The notes under the pieces: generated by a model
The model's database searches: none
What the model was told of the DNA's origin: nothing
Seen by the model: only the letters and a program-made list of their open reading frames with translations
Position numbers and translations under genes: made by a program
Shown here: positions 6,630-14,191 of the stretch, one piece after another
How positions within the stretch are numbered: the stretch's first letter is position 1
Layout: each line of letters begins with the position of its first letter
Assembly: GCA_045617725.1 (NCBI GenBank)
Contig: JAZLJD010000071.1
Span: forward strand, 1-16,899
Length of the DNA: 16,899 nt
Origin: JAZLJD01 sp045617725
GTDB lineage: Bacteria; Bacillota; Clostridia; Lachnospirales; Lachnospiraceae
Direction: 5' to 3'

Positions 6630-7352
6630 TTGGGCAATAAGAAGAAAAAGAAAAACGTAAACTACACGATTATTACGATTCCGGACCGGCCGGATGTAAA
6701 GGTTGTTCAAAAGCGTACAAGCTCGCATGCAATAAAAGCCAAGAAAGTTTTGGGAGGAATTCTTGCTTTTTGCGTAGCGGCAATTGTACTGGGAGCAGGC
6801 ATGTTTGTTTACCTGACGAATCAGAAATCAGAGGAACAGAACGAGGAGCTTGCACAGCTTAAGGAAACCATTACAGAAGACGAAGCAACCATCAAGACCT
6901 TGACGAATAAAGTCGCTGTTTTGAGCGGCACCGTTGATCAAATGACGGAGGCGGAGGCCAAAAGGGTTGTCGAGGAGGCCACGAAATGTGTTCCCACCAG
7001 TATTCCTATCGGCGGGGCAAGCGGTTACAAGGAAGATTTCGATGCATCAACCAGTGCACCGATCATCCTCTTTGAAGCTTCCGAGGGTGTTGACGTTTTG
7101 GCGACTGCCCGTGGCACTGTTTCCTATGTTGGCTCGGATGACGAATATCTGAATGTTATTAAGGTCGATCATGGAAACGGATATGTATCCGTGTATCGCA
7201 ACAATTCCCAACCCAAGGTAATGGAAGGGGCTGAGGTGATCAGCGGTTCCATCCTCTATATCATGGGTCCGGACGCAACTGTATTGGGGTATCAGATCAT
7301 GCTGGACGGAGAGTACATCGATCCTTCCGATTTGATGCAGGTTTTTGGTTAA
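6630..7352 (+). CDS. Membrane-anchored degenerate LytM/M23-like protein
   Basis: A 240-residue protein: a basic cytoplasmic N-terminus (KKKKK), one transmembrane segment (about 41-62), a charged probable coiled coil (66-115), and an extracellular LytM-like domain (118-240) recognisable from KVDHGNGYVSVY and GEYIDP. Zinc and catalytic positions are lost: the HxGxD motif reads SEGVD (151-155, only the Asp left), the YAH His is Asn191, and the HxH motif reads VLG (218-220). It is therefore probably a non-hydrolytic scaffold or activator, as in EnvC- and SpoIIQ-type proteins. The TTG start at 6630 is preferred because GGAGGTGA would overlap the alternative GTG at 6621. The next gene is a bactofilin. 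Confidence 0.85.
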   Translation: MGNKKKKKNVNYTIITIPDRPDVKVVQKRTSSHAIKAKKVLGGILAFCVAAIVLGAGMFVYLTNQKSEEQNEELAQLKETITEDEATIKTLTNKVAVLSGTVDQMTEAEAKRVVEEATKCVPTSIPIGGASGYKEDFDASTSAPIILFEASEGVDVLATARGTVSYVGSDDEYLNVIKVDHGNGYVSVYRNNSQPKVMEGAEVISGSILYIMGPDATVLGYQIMLDGEYIDPSDLMQVFG

Positions 7353-7373
7353 CTGGAAAGGCAAGGTAAACTT

Positions 7374-7751
7374 ATGGGCAAAAAAGCAGCGAGCGTATTT
7401 GATGAAGTGCGTATCGGCACAATTATTGGTACAAACGCAGTAGTGGACGGCAATTTCTCTTCAACGGATGCAATTCGTATTGACGGAGTAGTGAATGGGG
7501 ATGTTACTTCCGAAGCGATTGTGGTTGTTGACGTAAAAGGAACTGTGAATGGTACCGTTACCGCACAGAGCATCTTAATTGCAGGAACGATTAACGGCGA
7601 TTCCAAGGCATCCGGCAAGACGGAAGTTACGGGAACCGGCAAGATTTACGGTGACATTACGACCCGTACGCTGGCCATTGACGAGAAGGCCATTTTCGTC
7701 GGCAAGTGCAACATGAATCCTTCCGCAGAGGATGAGGAATTCGGCGAGTAA
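7374..7751 (+). CDS. Bactofilin (polymer-forming cytoskeletal protein)
   Basis: A 125-residue protein with the repeated short beta-strands of a bactofilin beta-helix, one turn after another: IGTNAVVDGNFSSTDAIRIDGVVNGDV, AIVVVDVKGTVNGTV, SILIAGTINGDSKA, KTEVTGTGKIYGDI and TRTLAIDEKAIFVGKC. Short, acidic, unstructured tails flank the core, as usual. Bactofilins polymerise without nucleotide and scaffold cell-wall enzymes at defined sites. AAGGT lies 7 nt before the ATG, and the gene follows the LytM-like gene by 21 nt. The pair M23-type protein plus bactofilin is a known arrangement for cell-shape modules (for example CcmA with M23 peptidases in Helicobacter). Confidence 0.92.
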   Translation: MGKKAASVFDEVRIGTIIGTNAVVDGNFSSTDAIRIDGVVNGDVTSEAIVVVDVKGTVNGTVTAQSILIAGTINGDSKASGKTEVTGTGKIYGDITTRTLAIDEKAIFVGKCNMNPSAEDEEFGE

Positions 7752-7761
7752 GATAGCGTGT

Positions 7762-7895
7762 GGCTCTGTGTGGACCCTTGGGGATAGGGCCGGTGGTTCA
7801 TTTCATAAGAAAAAGAGAGCGGCTCAAATGAGTCGCTCTTATTTTTTCTTATGAAATGAACCACCGGCCCTGTCCCCAAGGGTCCACACAGAGCC
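7762..7895. repeat. 134-nt near-perfect palindrome between convergent genes
   Basis: Outer arms of about 53 bp (7762-7814 and 7843-7895) are complementary throughout except one position (T7785 against G7872). An inner stem AGAGCGGCTCA/TGAGTCGCTCT completes the hairpin with a 2-nt offset. Both imperfect pairs are G-U wobbles in the plus-strand RNA. It starts 10 nt after the bactofilin stop and ends on the first base of the reverse-complemented stop of the convergent YerC-like gene. The TATTTTTTC run inside the right arm could assist termination. It may be a REP/MITE-type mobile palindrome and a bidirectional transcript end. Confidence 0.85.
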
Positions 7896-8203
7896 TATTT
7901 GTTTTCTTCGGCCTGCTTCTGCTCGAGGCGCTTGAAGATTAATTCATAGCCGTCGCAGCCGTAGATGAGGGAACGGTTTACACGGCTGATGGTAGCGGTA
8001 GAAGCTCCGGTTTCCTCGGTAATCTTCATGTAGGTGTTCTCCTCACGCAGCATGGTGGCTACGGAAAAACGCTGTGCCAGAGAAAGCAACTCATTGACTG
8101 TGCATAAGTCTTCAAAGAAATTGTAGCATTCCTCCTTGGTCTCAAGGCAGAGGATAGCATCCATCAGATGATCTACAGATTTGGTCTTTAATTTATTGTT
8201 CAT
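7895..8203 (-). CDS. YerC/YecD family TrpR-like regulator
   Basis: A 102-residue protein of the TrpR-related YerC/YecD family, putative transcription regulators in Firmicutes. The body is helical (DHLMDAILCLETKEECYNFFEDLCTVNELLSLAQRF), then a helix-turn-helix (about 58-79: YMKITEETGASTATISRVNRSL), then a C-terminal helix. The family's LSLAQR and GASTATISRVNR signatures are intact. An upstream in-frame ATG at 8248 exists, but ATG 8203 has GGAGGT at good distance. No tryptophan gene lies nearby, so the regulon is unknown. The stop codon abuts the 134-nt palindrome. Confidence 0.92.
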   Translation of the reverse strand: MNNKLKTKSVDHLMDAILCLETKEECYNFFEDLCTVNELLSLAQRFSVATMLREENTYMKITEETGASTATISRVNRSLIYGCDGYELIFKRLEQKQAEENK

Positions 8204-8233
8204 AACGATACCTCCATACTTTAATGTGATAAC

Positions 8234-8242
8234 GTGTAACAC
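8234..8242. promoter_or_regulatory. Short palindrome in the yerC-like leader (possible operator)
   Basis: GTGTAACAC is a perfect odd palindrome (GTGT-A-ACAC) located about 15 nt downstream of the predicted start of the minus-strand transcript. It is followed by CACAC/GTGTG sequence, so it could be an autoregulatory site. Chance occurrence is not excluded. Confidence 0.25.
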
Positions 8243-8261
8243 TTTCACACTTTACAGTAAG

Positions 8262-8290
8262 ATAATACCACCATAGCGGATACGGTGCAA
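8262..8290 (-). promoter_or_regulatory. Promoter for the yerC-like gene
   Basis: On the minus strand TTGCAC (8285-8290), 17-nt spacer, TATTAT (8262-8267). The start is predicted near 8255, about 50 nt from the ATG. It is back to back with the promoter of the DUF1836 operon. Confidence 0.65.
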
Positions 8291-8316
8291 GTAGAATTAC
8301 TTTTTGGCACCATTAC

Positions 8317-8345
8317 TTGTTAAGTGGTTTTAAATACTATATAAT
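8317..8345 (+). promoter_or_regulatory. Promoter for the DUF1836-DMT-pcrA operon
   Basis: TTGTTA (8317-8322), 17-nt spacer, TATAAT (8340-8345), a perfect -10 box. The leader to the ATG at 8393 is about 40 nt. Confidence 0.7.
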
Positions 8346-8392
8346 AATACGCGGTATGTATTAAGTGAAGACGCTGAAAGGTCATATGTGGT

Positions 8393-9088
8393 ATGAATAT
8401 CGAACTTGATAATCTTTTAAACAGCATACTGAACAGTCTGAACGAGCTGGACTATATTAAGGCGCGAGATATCCCCGGAATTGATCTTTACATGGATCAG
8501 GTGCTCACACTCATGGAGGAGAACCTTCGCAATTCCACGCGTTATCCCGAGACGGACAAGCTTCTGACCAAGACCATGATTAATAACTATGCCAAAGAGG
8601 ATATGTTTCCGCCTCCGGTCAAGAAGAAGTACACCAAGGAGCACGTGCTCTATCTGATTTTTATCTATTATTACAAGGGAATCATGTCTCTTGATGATAT
8701 TAAAACGCTGTTTGAGCCCATTGCACGGGACTTCTTTGGCAAAGAAGAAGGTACCGGAATGGAGGAAATCTATAACGAAATCTGGAAGATTGAATTCTCT
8801 CAGATTGAGCAGTTTAAGAAGGATATCATTCGGAAGTACAATAAAGCAGAGACTTCTTTTGAACATTTGCCCGAGGAAGAACGGGACTACCTTAAGAAAT
8901 TCGCCTTTATCTGCGAGCTGGGCTTCGATGTGTATGTGAAGAAGCTGATTGCCGAAAAGATGATTGACGAAATCCGTGCGGAGGCTGCCCTAAAGAACGG
9001 AGAAACCGAGACCAAGGAAGCCCGCAAGGAGCGCGAAAAGCGTGAGAAGGAAGCAGAGAAGCGGAAAGCAAAGGAATTAAAGCAATAA
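8393..9088 (+). CDS. DUF1836 domain-containing protein
   Basis: A 231-residue protein of unknown function. The central part matches DUF1836: YPETDKLLTKTMINNYAKEDMFPPP, KKKYTKEHVLYLIFIYYYKGIMSLDDIKTLF. The layout (a helix that ends in a short pattern NY.K followed by a MerR-like 'hear-and-bind' segment) suggests a DNA-binding protein, and such proteins are often annotated as BS_ykrK-like. The C-terminal 35 residues are a highly charged Lys/Glu-rich helix (KEAREREKREKEAEKRKAKE type). Only a weak GAAAGG lies before the ATG. The DMT gene starts 1 nt after its stop, implying coupled translation. Confidence 0.85.
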   Translation: MNIELDNLLNSILNSLNELDYIKARDIPGIDLYMDQVLTLMEENLRNSTRYPETDKLLTKTMINNYAKEDMFPPPVKKKYTKEHVLYLIFIYYYKGIMSLDDIKTLFEPIARDFFGKEEGTGMEEIYNEIWKIEFSQIEQFKKDIIRKYNKAETSFEHLPEEERDYLKKFAFICELGFDVYVKKLIAEKMIDEIRAEAALKNGETETKEARKEREKREKEAEKRKAKELKQ

Positions 9089-9089
9089 C

Positions 9090-9953
9090 ATGTTGTGGAT
9101 GTCGCTTGTTTTTTTATATGCCCTGATTAAGGGCGCCCGTGAAATATTGAAGAAGAAAGCCCTCGAGAGGAACACGGTCATCGAGGTGCTTTTTGCGTAT
9201 ACTCTCTTTTCTTTCCTTATGGTAACGCCGGAGGTTACGCATGCGTTTGTAATCGGCCCGAAGGATTATCTTATGATAGCCTTAAAGAGTCTCGTGATTT
9301 TTATCGCTTGGATTTGCGGCTTTAACGCAATCAACAGGATGCCTGTGTCTATGTACGGGATATTGGACATGGCGCGTGTTATATTTGCGATGGTACTCGG
9401 AATGCTGGTATTTAAGGAAGTGCTGGGTGCCTGGCAGTGGGTCGGCTTCGGCCTCGTTCTTTTTGGCCTCATGATGCTGCGGATTCGCAGCAACAAGGCG
9501 GGGGGCAGTGTGGCACAGTCCGAGAAGGTCCCTGTAAAGTATGTGATTATGGCGTTCCTGTCCTGCTTTTTCAACGCGGTGAGCGGAACGATGGACAAGT
9601 CTTTGACCAAAACGATTGATGATGGCGTGTTGCAGTTCTGGTACATGCTGTTTTTGGTATTGTATTATGCCATCTATATTCTGGTTACGCGTACGCACAT
9701 ACGTTGGAAGCTTGTTTTCAAGAATTATTGGATTTACATTCTCTCGGTCATTTTTATGATCGGAGACCGTGCCCTGTTTATTGCCAATGCAATACCGGAC
9801 AGCAAGGTTACGGTGATGACACTGATTAAGCAGTCCTGCTGCATTGTGACGATTCTGATGGGACGCTTTATTTTAAAAGAGAAGGATACACTGTACAGAC
9901 TGATGTGTGCGCTGGTGGTAATCGGCGGTATCCTGGTTGCAATGCTTTTGTAG
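9090..9953 (+). CDS. EamA/DMT-family transporter
   Basis: A 287-residue inner-membrane protein with about ten hydrophobic helices in two five-helix halves, each an EamA-type repeat. The first repeat ends with VLGMLVFKEVLGAWQWVGFGLVLFGLMML and the second with ILMGRFILKEKDTLYRLMCALVVIGGILVAML. The 'KE' after the fourth helix of each half is the usual EamA signature. A polar linker (about residues 131-148) separates the halves. The substrate cannot be told from sequence; metabolite or drug export are both possible in the family. It begins 1 nt after the DUF1836 stop and is followed 22 nt later by pcrA. Confidence 0.9.
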   Translation: MLWMSLVFLYALIKGAREILKKKALERNTVIEVLFAYTLFSFLMVTPEVTHAFVIGPKDYLMIALKSLVIFIAWICGFNAINRMPVSMYGILDMARVIFAMVLGMLVFKEVLGAWQWVGFGLVLFGLMMLRIRSNKAGGSVAQSEKVPVKYVIMAFLSCFFNAVSGTMDKSLTKTIDDGVLQFWYMLFLVLYYAIYILVTRTHIRWKLVFKNYWIYILSVIFMIGDRALFIANAIPDSKVTVMTLIKQSCCIVTILMGRFILKEKDTLYRLMCALVVIGGILVAMLL

Positions 9954-9975
9954 TGGAGAATTTTGTGGAGGATTT

Positions 9976-12282
9976 ATGGCTTTACTGAATAACAAACAAC
10001 AGGAAGCGGTTAATATGGTGAATGGGCCGGTATTGCTTTTGGCGGGAGCCGGAAGCGGCAAGACCAGAGCCCTGACCTACCGTATTGCCCATCTGATAGA
10101 GGACTTGGGCGTGAACCCGTGGAATATTATGGCGATTACGTTCACGAACAAGGCGGCACGTGAGATGCGGGAGAGAGTGAACCGCATCGTGGGCTATGGG
10201 GCGGATGCCATCTGGGTGGCGACCTTCCATTCGTCCTGCGTGCGTATACTGCGCCGGTACATTGACCGGATTGGTTATGATACGGAATTTACGATTTACG
10301 ATACGGACGATTCCAAGACAGTTATGAAGGATGTCTGCAAGCGCCTGAATATCGATACGAAGCGGATTCCGGAGAAACGTATTTTAAATAAAATATCGGC
10401 GGCCAAAGACGAACTGCTCACCTGGGAGGACCTTGAGAATAAGGCCTTTTCCGCGGATGATAAGCAGATTGCACGGGCCTATAAGGAATATCAGGCTACC
10501 TTGAAAAAGAATAACGCGCTGGATTTCGACGATTTGATTATCAAGACGATTACTCTTTTGCAGAGCTGCCCGGATGTGCTGAAAGTGTATCAGGACCGTT
10601 TTTACTATGTCATGGTGGATGAGTATCAGGATACCAACAGTGCACAGTTTGAATTAATCCGGCTGCTTTCTTCGGGACGCAGGAATCTGTGCGTGGTCGG
10701 CGATGACGACCAGTCTATTTATAAGTTCCGCGGGGCCAATATCTATAACATTCTGAATTTTGAGAAGATATATCCGGATGCGACCGTCATCCGTATGGAA
10801 CAGAATTACCGTTCCACCGGCAATATTCTGGAAGCTGCCAATGCGGTTATTGCTCATAACAAAGGCCGTAAGGGCAAGAAACTGTGGACGGAGCAACCGG
10901 CGGGACATCTTGTGCACCTTCGCAAGGCCGATAACGGCAGTGACGAGGCGGAACAGGTAATTGATGACATTGCAAGCAAGGTGCGTAAGGGCGAGAAATA
11001 CAGGGATTGCGTAATCCTGTATCGTACGAATGCACAGTCCCGTGTTTTGGAAGAGCGATTCATTCGGGCCGGTATGCCTTATACGATGGTGGGCGGCACG
11101 AATTTCTACTCCCGCATGGAGATTAAGGATATTCTGGCATACCTTAAGACGGTGGCCAATGGTACCGATGATGTGGCAACCAAGCGTATCATCAATGTTC
11201 CCAAGCGAGGGATTGGTGCTACGAGCATCGCAAGAATTGAAGACTATGCGTATGAGCAGGGCATCAGTTTCTTTAAGGCCTGTGAACTAAGCGACCGGAT
11301 TCCGGGAATCGGCAAGGCAGCCGGCAAGATACAGGGATTCGCCTCGCAGATTACGGAGTACAGAAACTATCTGGGATGCATGTCCCTTTTGGAACTCGCG
11401 GAGGAAATCCTGAATACCAGCGGCTATTTGGAGGAACTTAAGCTCGAAGACAGCGTAGAGTCCCAAAGCCGTATTGAGAATATCGAAGAATTCTTAAACA
11501 AGATTGCGGATTTCAGCGAGCAGAATGAGGATGCGGATCTGAACGACTTCCTTGCGGAAGTAGCACTGGTGGCCGATATCGACAATGTCGACGGGGATGA
11601 TAACCGAGTACTCATGATGACCTGTCATGCCGCCAAAGGACTTGAGTTTAAGAACGTCTATATCGTAGGCCTTGAGGAAGGTCTGTTCCCCGGCGATGCG
11701 TCCGCTTCGGACCCCGATGAGCTGGAAGAGGAACGCCGCCTTATGTATGTTGCCATGACTCGTGCCATGGAGGACTTAACGTTATTTTATGCGGAGAGCC
11801 GTATGCTGCGTGGCGAGACCAAATACCCCGCACCCAGTCGGTTCTTGAAAGAGATTCCGAAAGAGAATCTGGATGGCCGGTTGCCTGAGAAACATCCTTG
11901 GGAACATGAGGATTCCTTTGGCGGGTTCGGAAGCTACGGTGGCAGCAGTTACGGCGGTGGCAGCAGTTATGGCGGCGGCAACAGTTATGGCGGCTACAGC
12001 AGTTTTGGCTCGCAGCGAGTCAAGGCTACGCCCAAGAATACCGCGACACCCGATTATGCACGGCCGTATGTGGCACAGGGACTGGGCTCCTTAAAAGCCG
12101 GAGCTCCCGAAAAGAATGAGATTGATTACACCGTGGGTGACCGGGTTTCCCATGTGAAATTCGGAACCGGTACGGTTCTGGCAATGGAGGACGGCGGCAA
12201 GGACATTAAGGTAACCGTTGATTTTGATGAGAGCGGTCGCCGTGTTATGTTTGCTGCTTTTGCGAAGCTTAAGAAGATTTAG
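9976..12282 (+). CDS. pcrA: ATP-dependent DNA helicase PcrA (UvrD family)
   Basis: A 768-residue superfamily 1A 3'-5' helicase used in repair, rolling-circle replication and clearing of RNA polymerase. Motifs are complete: Walker A AGAGSGKT (23-30), TFTNKAAREM, DEYQDTN (215-221), GDDDQSIYKFRGA, NYRST, motif V CHAAKGLEF, and motif VI YVAMTRA. The C-terminus ends in a Tudor-like RNA-polymerase-binding domain (VGDRVSHVKFGTGTVL..FDESGRR). Between them, residues about 646-679 form a Gly/Ser/Tyr-rich tract with 18-bp DNA repeats, which is unusual for PcrA. ATG 9976 is chosen because GTGGAGGA precedes it; the frame is open from 9937. Last gene of the DUF1836 operon. Confidence 0.96.
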   Translation: MALLNNKQQEAVNMVNGPVLLLAGAGSGKTRALTYRIAHLIEDLGVNPWNIMAITFTNKAAREMRERVNRIVGYGADAIWVATFHSSCVRILRRYIDRIGYDTEFTIYDTDDSKTVMKDVCKRLNIDTKRIPEKRILNKISAAKDELLTWEDLENKAFSADDKQIARAYKEYQATLKKNNALDFDDLIIKTITLLQSCPDVLKVYQDRFYYVMVDEYQDTNSAQFELIRLLSSGRRNLCVVGDDDQSIYKFRGANIYNILNFEKIYPDATVIRMEQNYRSTGNILEAANAVIAHNKGRKGKKLWTEQPAGHLVHLRKADNGSDEAEQVIDDIASKVRKGEKYRDCVILYRTNAQSRVLEERFIRAGMPYTMVGGTNFYSRMEIKDILAYLKTVANGTDDVATKRIINVPKRGIGATSIARIEDYAYEQGISFFKACELSDRIPGIGKAAGKIQGFASQITEYRNYLGCMSLLELAEEILNTSGYLEELKLEDSVESQSRIENIEEFLNKIADFSEQNEDADLNDFLAEVALVADIDNVDGDDNRVLMMTCHAAKGLEFKNVYIVGLEEGLFPGDASASDPDELEEERRLMYVAMTRAMEDLTLFYAESRMLRGETKYPAPSRFLKEIPKENLDGRLPEKHPWEHEDSFGGFGSYGGSSYGGGSSYGGGNSYGGYSSFGSQRVKATPKNTATPDYARPYVAQGLGSLKAGAPEKNEIDYTVGDRVSHVKFGTGTVLAMEDGGKDIKVTVDFDESGRRVMFAAFAKLKKI
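11941..12012 (+). repeat. Four 18-bp in-frame tandem repeats inside pcrA
   Basis: Units at 11941, 11959, 11977 and 11995 follow GGCAGCAGTTATGGCGGC with small changes; the fourth is the most diverged. Each encodes six residues of the pattern G-S/N-S-Y-G-G. The in-frame length means copy number can vary without breaking the gene. Confidence 0.85.
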
Positions 12283-12322
12283 CATAAGAAAATTAGCAGA
12301 AACTTAACCGCAAAATTCCTTG

Positions 12323-12351
12323 TTGGAAAAAGAATGTGCGCGTGTTATACT
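12323..12351 (+). promoter_or_regulatory. Promoter for the small acidic-tail membrane protein
   Basis: TTGGAA (12323-12328), 17-nt spacer, TATACT (12346-12351), starting 41 nt after the pcrA stop. The predicted leader is about 40 nt and ends in GAGGAGG. Confidence 0.65.
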
Positions 12352-12397
12352 GTTTTTGGTAGTTTCTAATATGAATTTCAGAGGAGGAATGAATACA

Positions 12398-12658
12398 ATG
12401 GATAAATTGAATGAGAAATTTAACGATTTACTTGCCTTTGCCAAGGTTGACGAGCTTTTGGGCCGCAAGCAGGAAGAGGAGAGAAAGGCACGTAAGATTA
12501 TCATCTGGGTACTTGCCATTATTGGTGCTATCGCAGCCATCGCAGGTATTGCATATGCAGTTTACCGTTACTTTGAGCCGGATTACTTAGACGACTTCGA
12601 GGATGAGTTTGATGACTTTGATGACGATGTCTACGAAGAGCAGGACATGGCAGACTAA
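12398..12658 (+). CDS. Small single-pass membrane protein with acidic tail
   Basis: I do not recognise a named family. The 86 residues read as: an amphipathic N-terminal part (MDKLNEKFNDLLAFAKVDELL), a basic stretch (KQEEERKARK), one transmembrane helix (about 34-55, IIIWVLAIIGAIAAIAGIAY), and a tail of which most residues are Asp or Glu (DDFEDEFDDFDDD). The basic-inside rule puts the N-terminus in the cytoplasm and the acidic tail outside. Start ATG 12398 has GAGGAGG 9 nt upstream; ATG 12389 is too close to that site. It has its own promoter and its own terminator, so it is a monocistronic gene. Confidence 0.85.
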   Translation: MDKLNEKFNDLLAFAKVDELLGRKQEEERKARKIIIWVLAIIGAIAAIAGIAYAVYRYFEPDYLDDFEDEFDDFDDDVYEEQDMAD

Positions 12659-12672
12659 TTAAGTAGGTGAGG

Positions 12673-12708
12673 GCGGGATGCCGAAGGCATCCCGCTTATT
12701 ATTTTTTG
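12673..12708 (+). terminator. Intrinsic terminator
   Basis: Perfect 10-bp stem GCGGGATGCC (12673-12682) and GGCATCCCGC (12686-12695) with loop GAA and a T-rich tail TTATTATTTTTT. It ends the small membrane protein gene and isolates rlmD. Confidence 0.95.
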
Positions 12709-12735
12709 CCCAATATACATCATAAAGAGGTAGAT

Positions 12736-14163
12736 ATGAAAAAAGGACAGATTTTAGAAGGCATAGTGACCCGCGTGGACTTCCCGGGTAAAGCAATTGT
12801 AGAGACCGAAGAGGGAATAGTAACCTGCAAGGGTTGTATACCGGGCCAAAAAGTACAGGTCATGGTTACAAAAGCCCGTTCGCAGGGCGTTGAACTTTCT
12901 AAAAGAAAAGCGGAAGGCCTGCTGAAGGAAGTAGTACAAAAGTCTCCGATTGAGGTGGATAGTCTTTGTCCACATTTCAATGAGTGCGGCGGCTGCAGCT
13001 ACCAGACGCTACCATATGACGAGCAGCTCAAGATGAAGGAGAGACAGGTCTTTAGTCTTCTCAAACCGTTTCTGGTGCCGGAAGGCTGTGCCGAGGACTC
13101 CGAGGAGGTCTCGAAGGTCTGGCTGGGAATTAAAGGAAGCCCGATTCACGAAGGCTACCGAAATAAGATGGAGTTTTCCTTTGGCGATGAATATAAGGAT
13201 GGTCCTCTTTCGCTCGGTATGCATAAGAGGGGTAGCTTTTACGATGTTGTTACCACGTCCGGTTGCCGCATCGTGGACGAAGACTATCGTAAGATTCTTG
13301 CGTGCGTGCTGGATTACTGTACGGAGCAGAAGCTTACATACTTCCATAAGCAGCGTCATACCGGGTATCTGCGGCATCTTCTGGTCCGTAAAGCCAAGAA
13401 GACCGGCGAGATTCTGATTGCTATCGTTACTTCGTCAGAAATCGAGGGCGAAAGTGTTTTGGAGCCCCTGAAGGAGCGCCTGCTGAAGCTGGATATGAAG
13501 CTTACGGGCAGTATATGCGGTATCGTGCATACCTACAACGATTCCGTGGCAGATACGGTACAGGCCGATAAAACGGTGCTGCTGTACGGCCAGGATTTCT
13601 TTTACGAATCGGTCCTTGGCTTAATATTCAAGGTTACACAGTTTTCTTTTTTCCAAACCAATACATTGGGCTGCGAAGTCCTTTATTCCACAGCGCGTGA
13701 TTTCCTTAAGGAAATCGATGGCGGCAAGGTGATATTCGACCTGTACTCCGGTACAGGAACCATCGCACAGCTCATGAGCCCTGTGGCCGATCGGGTAATC
13801 GGCGTGGAAATCGTTGAGGAGGCTGTAGATGCAGCCCGCATGAACGCTGAACTGAACGGAATCGACAATTGTACTTTCATAGCCGGCGATGTGCTCAAGG
13901 TACTTGATACGATTGAGGAGCACCCGGACTACATCATTCTCGACCCGCCCCGTGACGGCATCCATCCCAAGGCACTCACGAAGATCATTGATTACGGCGT
14001 GGAGCGCCTCCTTTATATCTCTTGCAAGCCGACCAGCCTCGCCCGCGACCTGCAGACCTTCTACGAGCGTGGCTACCGCATCGAAAAGGCCTGCTGCATA
14101 GATCAATTTCCCGGCACGGTACATGTTGAAACCGTCTGCCTTCTGTCACGTAAGGATAACTGA
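12736..14163 (+). CDS. rlmD: 23S rRNA (uracil-5-)-methyltransferase RlmD/RumA
   Basis: A 475-residue SAM-dependent m5U methyltransferase of the TrmA/RumA family. Domains in order: an N-terminal TRAM RNA-binding domain (about 1-58), a 4Fe-4S site with C78, C84 and C87 plus C177, then the Rossmann methyltransferase with FFQTNT, DLYSGTGT, LDPPRDG, catalytic C430 in YISCKP, and general base E465 in HVETV. The family consensus at the catalytic loop is SCNP, here SCKP. The frame is open from 12667, but ATG 12736 with AAAGAGG upstream is the natural start. Several paralogues exist in Clostridia, so the exact uridine (1939 or another) is not certain. A 16-bp inverted repeat straddles its stop. Confidence 0.92.
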   Translation: MKKGQILEGIVTRVDFPGKAIVETEEGIVTCKGCIPGQKVQVMVTKARSQGVELSKRKAEGLLKEVVQKSPIEVDSLCPHFNECGGCSYQTLPYDEQLKMKERQVFSLLKPFLVPEGCAEDSEEVSKVWLGIKGSPIHEGYRNKMEFSFGDEYKDGPLSLGMHKRGSFYDVVTTSGCRIVDEDYRKILACVLDYCTEQKLTYFHKQRHTGYLRHLLVRKAKKTGEILIAIVTSSEIEGESVLEPLKERLLKLDMKLTGSICGIVHTYNDSVADTVQADKTVLLYGQDFFYESVLGLIFKVTQFSFFQTNTLGCEVLYSTARDFLKEIDGGKVIFDLYSGTGTIAQLMSPVADRVIGVEIVEEAVDAARMNAELNGIDNCTFIAGDVLKVLDTIEEHPDYIILDPPRDGIHPKALTKIIDYGVERLLYISCKPTSLARDLQTFYERGYRIEKACCIDQFPGTVHVETVCLLSRKDN

Positions 14164-14189
14164 AGAGCTTTGAGGCAGACGGTTTCAAC
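14125..14189. repeat. Perfect 16-bp inverted repeat across the rlmD stop
   Basis: GTTGAAACCGTCTGCC (14125-14140) is the exact reverse complement of GGCAGACGGTTTCAAC (14174-14189). The left arm codes for the conserved VETVC of RlmD; the right arm is non-coding. The 33-nt loop holds the stop. No T run follows, so it is not a standard terminator. Confidence 0.9.
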
Positions 14190-14191
14190 AA

